From an uncultured bacterium (GTDB lineage: Bacteria; Bacillota; Clostridia; Lachnospirales; Lachnospiraceae): a stretch of DNA of 44,373 nucleotides. Each line of letters begins with the position of its first letter. The stretch's first letter is position 1. The DNA lies in NCBI GenBank assembly GCA_947063875.1, contig CAMSTY010000026.1:1-44373 (forward strand), in the 5' to 3' direction. The notes below the pieces were generated by a model that saw only the letters and a program-made list of their open reading frames with translations, had not been told where the DNA came from and did no database searches. The position numbers were made by a program, and so were the translations under genes. Positions 15,765 to 22,359 of the stretch are shown in pieces.

Positions 15765-16229
15765 ATGATTACCATAGCAAGGATTGATGAACGTCTGATT
15801 CATGGCCAGGTGGCTTATGCCTGGAGCGTTGCCTACAAAAGCGAAGCGATCATGGTAATTGATAATGAAATTGCAGAAGACAAATTTCAGGTTTCGCTGC
15901 TCCAGATGGCATGTCCGGCGGGAATAAAATGTATGGTCTGCAGCGAGGAAAAAGGGGCGGAACTTCTGAAAAAGTACGAGAAACGGAAAATCTTCGTGGT
16001 AGTGAAACATCCGGCCGCATTGCTGTCTCTTTGTGAAAAAGGGATAGAATTAAAAGAAATCAATGTAGGCGGACTCTATTTTAAAGAGGGACGAAGGCAG
16101 CTGTCCAAGACTGTGTATGTGGATTTGGGAATGGAAGAGGTTTTTAGAAGGCTGAATGATCTGGGAGTGAAATTGGAGAACCGCACTACCCCGACCGATT
16201 CCAAGGAAGATTTGATGAAACTGCTGTGA
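15765..16229 (+). CDS. PTS system EIIB component, mannose/fructose/sorbose family
   Basis: A 154-residue IIB(Man)-type protein. The phosphorylated residue is His13 in ARIDERLIHGQVAYAW. It accepts phosphate from the divergently encoded EIIA and transfers it to the sugar during import. Other landmarks are IDNEIAEDKFQ and NVGGLYFKEGRRQLSKTVYV. AAAGGAGGG precedes ATG 15765. It is the first gene of an operon with the IIC-IID fusion (35 bases on) and nanE. Confidence 0.92.
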   Translation: MITIARIDERLIHGQVAYAWSVAYKSEAIMVIDNEIAEDKFQVSLLQMACPAGIKCMVCSEEKGAELLKKYEKRKIFVVVKHPAALLSLCEKGIELKEINVGGLYFKEGRRQLSKTVYVDLGMEEVFRRLNDLGVKLENRTTPTDSKEDLMKLL

Positions 16230-16263
16230 AGTTATACCTCATTTCACAAAGGAGGGCGTTTTT

Positions 16264-17859
16264 ATGAGTATGATTCAGGTATTGATTTTAAGTACGTTTA
16301 TTGCATTTTTAATTTTGGAAAATTACGGTTATGGTTACTGGATGATCTCCCGGCCGATTTTTGCAGGGCCTTTGATTGGCTTGCTGATGGGAGATATCCA
16401 GACCGGCCTGTTGGTTGGGGGAAGCGTAGAACTGATGTACATGGGAGTGATTCCGGTCGGCGGCAGTGTTCCGCCAAACGCACAGATTGCCGGAATCCTC
16501 TCTACCGTTTTTGCGGTCTTAAACGGCGGGAATGCGGAGGTCGGTATTGCACTTGCGCTTCCGATTGGATTGCTGGCGCAATTGCTGATTATGTTTGCGT
16601 GGAACCTGAATATTATTTTGATTCACAGTGCGGATAAGTATGTCCGGGCCGGGGATTACAAGATGGTGGAAAGAATGCAGCTTTGCGGACTTGCCGTGTT
16701 TTTTGCGGTGTTTTTTGTCCCCACGTTTCTGGCAATCCGGTTTGGCAGTGAGTTTGTAAATCAGGTTGTGGCTTCCATGCCGGCGGTTCTGACCGATGGC
16801 TTGAAAATCGCATCCGGCATTCTTCCGGCCGTGGGAATGGCGATGCTTTTGAAGATGATGAATTTCAGGAAATACTGGCCGTTCTTTGCCCTTGGCTTTG
16901 TGTGCTCGGTCTATTTAGGACTGAATGTATTGGCGGCTGCCGTTATCGCGGTGGCGATTGTATGCGCTATGCAGAGCATGGAAAAAGGCCGCCGGCAAGA
17001 AGATGGATTCGGGGATGATTTTGACACGGAAGAAGAGGAAAAAGAAGATTCTTCCGAACGGATTCTGGATAATAAGGCGCTGAAAAAGGTGTTTTGGAGA
17101 TCCTTCTTCTCCATGACGACCATTAACTACGAACGTTATTGCTCCCTGGGTTTTTGCTATGCGATGATTCCGGCGTTGAAGATGCTGTATCCGGAACAGG
17201 AGGATTTTCAGGAAGCAATCCTGCGCCATAACGAATTCTTTAACTGCCATCCTTATACGGGAAATGCCGTTCTTGGCGTGTCCCTGGCGTTGGAGGAGCA
17301 GAGGGCGGCGGGAAAACCGATTTCTCCGGAAGCGATTTCATCTACGAAAGCTGCATTGATGGGGCCGCTTTCCAGTATCGGGGATTCCGTATTTAAAGCT
17401 ACGTTTATGACCATTTTTGCAGCAATCGGTGCGGCTCTTGCGCTGGAGGGGAATCCGGCAGGCCCGTTTCTGTTCCTGATTCCGAATGTATTGCTTAATG
17501 TATGCTCCCGATGGCTGTTTATCAAATATGGTTATCAGCTGGGGACGAACCTGGTAGTTAAGATGAAGAGCAGCGACCTGATAGAACGATTTGTGGAAGG
17601 CGCTACCATCGTAGGTATGATGGCAGTAGGAGCCATGATTGTAGGGTTTGTGAAACTGGATGTCGCCTGTGTGTGGATGATCGGAGAAAAAGAGATTATC
17701 CTTCAGGATATTATCAATTCCCTGATGCCAAGCTTTCTGCCGTTATTGCTGGTGCTTTCTTATTACTGGATTCTGGTAAAACAGAAGAAAGGAATGTATG
17801 TCTGTATGATAGTCAGCTTTGCATTAGGGATTGCAGGGAAGGCGGTGGGACTCTTTTGA
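16264..17859 (+). CDS. PTS EIIC-EIID fusion permease, mannose family
   Basis: A 531-residue membrane protein combining both permease subunits, which are separate genes in most mannose-family PTSs. Residues 1-240 are EIIC-like: ISRPIFAGPLIGLLMGDIQTGLLVGGSVELMYMG and PVGGSVPPNAQIAG. A charged linker with EEEEKEDSS spans about 245-270. Residues 275-531 are EIID-like: SFFSMTTINYERYCSLGFCYAMIPAL, FFNCHPYTGNAVLGVSLALEE and KAALMGPLSSIGDSVF. No frameshift is visible, so this is a true in-frame fusion. It imports and phosphorylates a sugar, probably ManNAc or a relative given nanE downstream. AAAGGAGGG precedes ATG 16264, and the stop overlaps the nanE start (TGATG, shared A). Confidence 0.92.
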   Translation: MSMIQVLILSTFIAFLILENYGYGYWMISRPIFAGPLIGLLMGDIQTGLLVGGSVELMYMGVIPVGGSVPPNAQIAGILSTVFAVLNGGNAEVGIALALPIGLLAQLLIMFAWNLNIILIHSADKYVRAGDYKMVERMQLCGLAVFFAVFFVPTFLAIRFGSEFVNQVVASMPAVLTDGLKIASGILPAVGMAMLLKMMNFRKYWPFFALGFVCSVYLGLNVLAAAVIAVAIVCAMQSMEKGRRQEDGFGDDFDTEEEEKEDSSERILDNKALKKVFWRSFFSMTTINYERYCSLGFCYAMIPALKMLYPEQEDFQEAILRHNEFFNCHPYTGNAVLGVSLALEEQRAAGKPISPEAISSTKAALMGPLSSIGDSVFKATFMTIFAAIGAALALEGNPAGPFLFLIPNVLLNVCSRWLFIKYGYQLGTNLVVKMKSSDLIERFVEGATIVGMMAVGAMIVGFVKLDVACVWMIGEKEIILQDIINSLMPSFLPLLLVLSYYWILVKQKKGMYVCMIVSFALGIAGKAVGLF

Positions 17860-18611
17860 TGAACCGGTCCGTGAAACAGATAAACCATAAAAAAGAAGCT
17901 GTTCTGGCGCAGCTGAAAGGGAAACTGGTCGTATCCTGCCAGGCAAGAGTAGGATGGCCGATGTATGGGGCGGAAATTATGGCGGCCTTTGCGGCTGCCG
18001 CCTGCCAGGGAGGAGCGGCAGGAATCCGGGCTACCGGAGTGGACAATATCAGCAAGATCAAAGAAAAGGTATCCCTACCGATTATTGGCATTAATAAGCA
18101 GTTTCGTGACGATTATGAGGTTTACATTACCCCGACCTATGAGAGCGCCCGGGAAATCCTGGAGACAGGGATTGAGATTGTTGCAATCGATGCGACGCCC
18201 AGAAAGCGTCCGGGAGGAGAGACGGTGGAAGGGATTTTATGTCAGATCCGTAAAAATTACCCGGAAGTGCTGGTGATGGGGGAGATCTCCACCATATCGG
18301 AGGCAAAAGCGATAGTGCCTATGGGATTTGATCTGATTTCCACCACCTTATCCGGCTACACCAAAGAAAGCGCCGGGGTAAAGTCCGTAAATCTGGAGCT
18401 GATCCGTAAAATCCGTGAAATCACGGATATTCCGGTTATCGCGGAGGGGAAAATCGCCCGTGAAGAGGAGGCGGTAATGGCGCTTGACGCGGGGGCGCAT
18501 GCGGTGGTAGTCGGAACTTCCATCACCAGACCGGAGATTATTACAGAGCGGTATGTGGGGGCGTTAAGCCAGTACGGAATGAACCAGGAAGCCAGGCGCA
18601 GCCTTGCGTGA
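17859..18611 (+). CDS. nanE: N-acetylmannosamine-6-phosphate 2-epimerase
   Basis: A 250-residue TIM-barrel enzyme converting ManNAc-6-P to GlcNAc-6-P. Landmarks are LVVSCQARVGWPMYG, GAAGIRATGVDNI, the catalytic Lys in RKRPGG, MGEISTISEA and AEGKIAREEEAV with GAHAVVVGTSITRPEIIT. The start at 17859 overlaps the PTS stop (ATGA), giving tight coupling; an in-frame start further upstream lies inside the permease and is rejected. No nagA, nagB, nanA or kinase is adjacent: the PTS would supply ManNAc-6-P directly and later steps must be encoded elsewhere. Its last 71 bases overlap the convergent radical SAM gene. Confidence 0.93.
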   Translation: MNRSVKQINHKKEAVLAQLKGKLVVSCQARVGWPMYGAEIMAAFAAAACQGGAAGIRATGVDNISKIKEKVSLPIIGINKQFRDDYEVYITPTYESAREILETGIEIVAIDATPRKRPGGETVEGILCQIRKNYPEVLVMGEISTISEAKAIVPMGFDLISTTLSGYTKESAGVKSVNLELIRKIREITDIPVIAEGKIAREEEAVMALDAGAHAVVVGTSITRPEIITERYVGALSQYGMNQEARRSLA

Positions 18612-19524
18612 CGCCTCGTTCCCGAAACCTTTTTTGCAGGGCATTCAGGACTTTGCGTTTGTCGGCGCTCCATGCGGGCGCGATCAGCAGGCGTTTGGGT
18701 GCATCGCCGGTGAGGCGGTGTATGACGACTTGGGGCGGCAGCAGCGCGACACAGTCAATAACAAGATCCATATATTCTTCCATTGAGAAAACGGGAAAAG
18801 GTTTTTGCTGATATTGTATGGCAAGATCTGTCCCGCTAAGGATATGAAGCAGCTGCAGCTTGATGCCTTGGATGTCCTGGCAGGCGAGAAAACGGACGCT
18901 TTCCAGCATTTGGGTACGGCTTTCCCCGGGCAGTCCTAAGATAATATGGATGATGGTTTCCAGGCCACGGCGGCGCAGACGGAAGAGGGCGTCTTCAAAA
19001 CAGGCAAGATCATATCCGCGGCGGATCAATACGGCTGTCTTTTCATGGATGGTTTGAAGGCCAAGTTCCAGCCACACCGGTTTGATCCGGTTCAGTTCTT
19101 CGCAAAGGTCCAGTACTTCTTCCGGGAGACAATCCGGGCGGGTGGCGACGGAAAGCGCCCGCACATCCGGGTGGCGGATGGCGGCGGTAAACAGGGTGCG
19201 CAGATATGACACGTGCGCATAGGTATTGGTATAAGACTGAAAATAAGCGATGTAGGCATGAGGAGAAGAACCCAGCTTTTGCTGAATCCGGCTTACGGCG
19301 CGTTCTATTTGATTGTGTATGGAGGCGGAGGCGTTTCCCAAAAAGGGTTCTGCGAATTCGCCAGATCCGCCGGCGCTGCAGAAAATGCAGCCGCGGGTAT
19401 CCAGGGCGCCGTCCCGGTTCGGGCAGGTCATGCCGCCGTCTAGGGCAATTTTGTACACCTTTGTGCCGAAACGCCGCTTCATCTCATAGTCCAGGGAATG
19501 ATAGGGTTTTTGGTTCCAATCCAT
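18541..19524 (-). CDS. TIGR01212-family radical SAM protein (YhcC-like)
   Basis: A 327-residue radical SAM protein of the YhcC group. The cluster-binding cysteines lie in MTCPNRDGALDTRGCIFCSAGG (C-x10-12-C-x2-C). SYTNTYAHV, SVATRPDCLPEEVL, WLELGLQTIHEKTA and HIILGLPGESRTQML are family landmarks. YhcC proteins carry a 4Fe-4S cluster; the reaction is not established. CGGAGGA precedes the ATG at 19524. The last ~20 residues (after RGVTQGCAW) extend past the usual family end into the antisense of nanE, producing a 71-base convergent overlap. Confidence 0.9.
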   Translation of the reverse strand: MDWNQKPYHSLDYEMKRRFGTKVYKIALDGGMTCPNRDGALDTRGCIFCSAGGSGEFAEPFLGNASASIHNQIERAVSRIQQKLGSSPHAYIAYFQSYTNTYAHVSYLRTLFTAAIRHPDVRALSVATRPDCLPEEVLDLCEELNRIKPVWLELGLQTIHEKTAVLIRRGYDLACFEDALFRLRRRGLETIIHIILGLPGESRTQMLESVRFLACQDIQGIKLQLLHILSGTDLAIQYQQKPFPVFSMEEYMDLVIDCVALLPPQVVIHRLTGDAPKRLLIAPAWSADKRKVLNALQKRFRERGVTQGCAWLPGSFRTGLTPPHTAL

Positions 19525-19611
19525 AAAAAATCCTCCGATCTGAGACAGGGTTGGACTTTGGCAAGTCAGTATCAGTATAACAGAAACAGGAAAAAATGGA
19601 CAGCAGATTTA

Positions 19612-19680
19612 CAAAGCGTCAGCCAGCAGGGGAATTATGCCGGCTGGCGTTTTTGCTTGGTTTGCCGGCAAGGTGCTTTG
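19612..19680 (+). ncRNA. Structured leader upstream of the retron reverse transcriptase (candidate msr-like RNA)
   Basis: CAAAGC (19612-19617) pairs with GCTTTG (19675-19680) and encloses two hairpins: GCCAGC (19622-19627) with GCTGGC (19643-19648), and TTGCTTGG (19653-19660) with CCGGCAA (19665-19671) around a TTTG loop. This forms a three-way junction. Short hairpins with U-rich loops enclosed by an inverted repeat are reminiscent of a retron msr region, but at about 69 bases it is too short for a full msr-msd. The first hairpin is followed by GTTTTTG and could alternatively be a terminator. A weak promoter (TTGGAC 19551, TATAAC 19576) lies upstream. The structure is visible; the retron role is inference. 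Confidence 0.4.
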
Positions 19681-19706
19681 ACAGAAAAAATAAACTGATA
19701 TATAAT
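19678..19706 (+). promoter_or_regulatory. Perfect consensus sigmaA promoter of the retron reverse transcriptase
   Basis: TTGACA (19678-19683), 17-base spacer, TATAAT (19701-19706): an exact consensus promoter, with transcription expected from about 19713 and a ~50-base leader to the reverse transcriptase. Its -35 box overlaps the 3' arm of the structured leader at 19675-19680. Confidence 0.8.
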
Positions 19707-19765
19707 TTTGAAAGTAGTCGGATAAGAGTATTTTTGCGGCAGGTTTTCAGGACAGGAGAAAAGGT

Positions 19766-20800
19766 ATGTGGAGTGTGGGAAGAAAGGAACTTTGGAGGTA
19801 TTGTACGCGGGAGCATTGTAGGGATATGCTTTTGTCCTTTCAATTATTAGGAGAAAACGGCTGGCCGGAAGACAAAGAGATTGCCTGCCTGTATGCGCTG
19901 GCAAATCACAGCGAGCGTCATTATGAGAAAATCCGGATTCCGAAAAAAAGGGGAGGAGTGCGTACCTTGCTGGCGCCGGACCCCTTGCTGAAATATGTGC
20001 AAAGGAACCTGCTGAACCACGTGCTGGAGGGGCGGCCTGCGGCGGATTGCGCTGCAGCATACCGAAAAAGGGATGAAAACAGCACGGCGCTCTGCGGTAT
20101 TGTGGAGAATGCCGCCGTGCATGCAGGCCAGCCCCTGCTGATGAAACTGGACATTCAGGATTTTTTTGGAAATATTACTTTTCCTATGGTTCTGCACCAT
20201 GCGTTTCCGGCGAGATATTTTCCTCCGGCTGTGGGGAATCTGCTGACGGCCCTCTGCTGCTATGGGGAGTATCTGCCCCAGGGGGCGCCGACTTCACCGG
20301 CTGTCTCGAACCTGGTAATGAGGCCGTTTGATGAATTTATGCAAAAATGGTGTTCGGAACAAGGGGTTTCTTACAGCAGATATTGTGATGATATGACTTT
20401 TTCCGGAGATTTTGATCCAAAGAAGGTAAGGAAGAAGGCAGAGGGATTTCTGCAGGCGATGGGTTTTGAACTGAATCATAAAAAGACCAGGGTTATATCA
20501 AAGGCAGCCAGGCAGACAGTGACAGGGCTGGTAGTGAATGATAAGGCGCAAACTTCCGTGCAATTCCGAAAAAGTTTGCGCCAGGAAATCTATTACTGCA
20601 GAAAGTTTGGGGTGGAGGATCACTTAAAGTACCGTCAGAACAAGGAAGAATTGACAAAGGGGGAAGCGGTGCACTACCTTCAGCAGTTGTTGGGAAGGGT
20701 AAATTATGTGTGCCTGACCCGGCCGGAGGACCCCTGGTTTCTGGAGGCAAAAAAGTGGCTGAAGGCAATTCTGGTAGTTTACTTATTGGAAATCAGATAG
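19766..20800 (+). CDS. Retron-type reverse transcriptase
   Basis: A 344-residue RNA-directed DNA polymerase. All retron hallmarks are present: the RIPKKRGGVRTLLAP N-terminal motif (57-71), the retron-specific NAxxH motif as NAAVH (115-119), the catalytic Asp129 in LDIQDFF, LPQGAPTSPAVSN (170-182), the catalytic YCDD (206-209) and the retron VTG motif (252-254). Retron reverse transcriptases copy part of a cognate structured RNA into msDNA, usually with an effector in phage defence. No fused or adjacent effector is seen: upstream is a divergent YhcC, downstream a MocR gene with its own promoter. AGGAGA precedes ATG 19766. GC content matches the neighbourhood. Confidence 0.93.
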   Translation: MWSVGRKELWRYCTREHCRDMLLSFQLLGENGWPEDKEIACLYALANHSERHYEKIRIPKKRGGVRTLLAPDPLLKYVQRNLLNHVLEGRPAADCAAAYRKRDENSTALCGIVENAAVHAGQPLLMKLDIQDFFGNITFPMVLHHAFPARYFPPAVGNLLTALCCYGEYLPQGAPTSPAVSNLVMRPFDEFMQKWCSEQGVSYSRYCDDMTFSGDFDPKKVRKKAEGFLQAMGFELNHKKTRVISKAARQTVTGLVVNDKAQTSVQFRKSLRQEIYYCRKFGVEDHLKYRQNKEELTKGEAVHYLQQLLGRVNYVCLTRPEDPWFLEAKKWLKAILVVYLLEIR

Positions 20801-20806
20801 TATAAT
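20778..20806 (+). promoter_or_regulatory. Putative promoter of the MocR gene
   Basis: TTTACT (20778-20783) and TATAAT (20801-20806), 17-base spacer, overlapping the end of the reverse transcriptase gene. This suggests the reverse transcriptase is monocistronic. Confidence 0.6.
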
Positions 20807-20876
20807 AGTAAGTGACTTGTTAGGAATCATCGATTTATATGTAACCAATAAGGTCAGTTCGGAGGAAAATGGCGGT

Positions 20877-22277
20877 ATGCTTACGTATAATTTAGCGGAT
20901 CTAGGGCCAGGTTCCCTCTATGAGCATCTCTATAAAAGTATTAAAAATGATATCATGCAAGGCTTGATCAAAGTGGGTGAGCGGCTCCCGTCCAAGCGGC
21001 CGTTTGCGAAAAACCTGGGGGTCAGTGTAATCACTGTTGAGAATGCCTATGCCCAGCTTTTGGCCGAAGGATTTATTTATTCCATGCCTAAACGGGGGTT
21101 TTATGTATCGGATTTTAAGGCGGCGATAGAAGAAAAGAAGGAACCTTTCAGGAAAGAGATGGTGCCGCTGACCGACGGGCATTCTTCTTATTTTGCGGAT
21201 TTTTCCAGCAATCAGACGCCCTCGGATTTGTTTCCGTTTACGATCTGGTCCAGGGTGATCAGGGAGGTGCTGAACGACAGCCGCGCCCAGCTCATGACGA
21301 ATCCGCCCTGCGGGGGGATATTCCCTCTCAGGGAAAGCATTGCAAAATACTTGCAGGAATTTCGGGGAATGCGCGTTCAGCCGGAACAGATACTGATTGG
21401 CGCCGGAACCGAGTACCTTTATGGCCTTTTGATTCAGCTGCTGGGGAATAACAAGGTTTATGCCGTGGAAAACCCGGGATATCAAAAGATTGCGAAAATC
21501 TATAACAGCTATCAGGTGGCGTGTGAGTGGATTGACATGGATGGCTCCGGGATTCTTACAGAGCAGCTGGAGGAAAAGCAGGTGGATATTGTGCATATCA
21601 CACCGTCTCACCATTACCCGACAGGGATTGTGATGCCGATCAGCAGACGTTATGAGCTGCTGGGGTGGGCTTCCAAAGGAAGAGGGAGGTACATTATCGA
21701 GGACGATTATGACAGTGAACTTCGTCTGAGCGGACAGCCGATTCCTACGCTGCAGAGCATAGATGTCTCAGGGCAGGTGATCTACATGAACACGTTTACG
21801 AAGACGCTATGTTCCACGGTGCGTATCAGTTATATGGTTTTGCCGCAAGAACTGTTGTCACGGTTTTATGAAAAGCTGGCTTTTTATTCCGGTACGGTTT
21901 CTAATTTTGAACAATATACGTTAGCCCGCTTTATGGAAGAAGGGAAATTTGAGACGCATATTAACCGATTGAGGAATTATTACCGGTTAAAGAAGGATGC
22001 TTTGCTGGAAGCGATCCATAAGAGCAGGCTGAAATCGATCGCATCGATATCCGGGGAGGAAGCCGGACTGCATTTTTTGCTGACGATCCAGTCGCAGCGG
22101 GAAGAAGAAGAGATCTGCAGCCGCGCAAAATCACAGGGCATTAAGCTGGTTCCATTGTCGGGATATTATTATGGGCCATCCAGCCGGGGAAAAAATGTTT
22201 ATGTGATGAATTACTCGAGCATTGATGTCGATAAGGCAGAGGAAATCATGGAGCGAATCTATAAAAGCAGCACCTGA
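20877..22277 (+). CDS. MocR-type (GntR-aminotransferase fusion) transcriptional regulator
   Basis: A 466-residue regulator. Residues 10-80 are a GntR winged helix (LYEHLYKSIKNDIMQGLIKVGERLPSKR, VENAYAQLLAEGFIY). Residues 120-465 are a fold-type I aminotransferase-like domain that binds pyridoxal phosphate: EDDYDSELR, and the PLP lysine in MNTFTKTLCSTVRISYM. Relatives such as PdxR and GabR control B6, GABA or amino-acid genes. The target here is unknown, since no such gene is adjacent; the flanking retron and kinase have their own promoters. The start at 20877 has GGAGG upstream (20861-20865); the in-frame ATG at 20817 lies next to the promoter and is less likely. Confidence 0.88.
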   Translation: MLTYNLADLGPGSLYEHLYKSIKNDIMQGLIKVGERLPSKRPFAKNLGVSVITVENAYAQLLAEGFIYSMPKRGFYVSDFKAAIEEKKEPFRKEMVPLTDGHSSYFADFSSNQTPSDLFPFTIWSRVIREVLNDSRAQLMTNPPCGGIFPLRESIAKYLQEFRGMRVQPEQILIGAGTEYLYGLLIQLLGNNKVYAVENPGYQKIAKIYNSYQVACEWIDMDGSGILTEQLEEKQVDIVHITPSHHYPTGIVMPISRRYELLGWASKGRGRYIIEDDYDSELRLSGQPIPTLQSIDVSGQVIYMNTFTKTLCSTVRISYMVLPQELLSRFYEKLAFYSGTVSNFEQYTLARFMEEGKFETHINRLRNYYRLKKDALLEAIHKSRLKSIASISGEEAGLHFLLTIQSQREEEEICSRAKSQGIKLVPLSGYYYGPSSRGKNVYVMNYSSIDVDKAEEIMERIYKSST

Positions 22278-22294
22278 ACAACTGCGGAAAAAGG

Positions 22295-22323
22295 TTGCTA
22301 TGCCTCGAAAAATAAAGTATGAT
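22295..22323 (+). promoter_or_regulatory. Putative promoter of the hybrid kinase
   Basis: TTGCTA (22295-22300) and TATGAT (22318-22323) with a 17-base spacer, about 30 bases before the start codon at 22360. Confidence 0.55.
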
Positions 22324-22359
22324 AATAACAGGACAGAATAAGCATAGGGGGAGAAGGAA

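Noticed and set aside
19551-19581. Promoter TTGGAC...TATAAC for an upstream retron RNA
   Set aside because: The spacer is 19 bases and the -10 box overlaps a possible minus-strand -10 (TATACT); too weak to list as a separate feature.
19612-19680. Complete msr-msd of the retron
   Set aside because: The enclosed region is only about 57 bases, too short for msr plus a reverse-transcribed msd, so it is listed only as a candidate structured leader.
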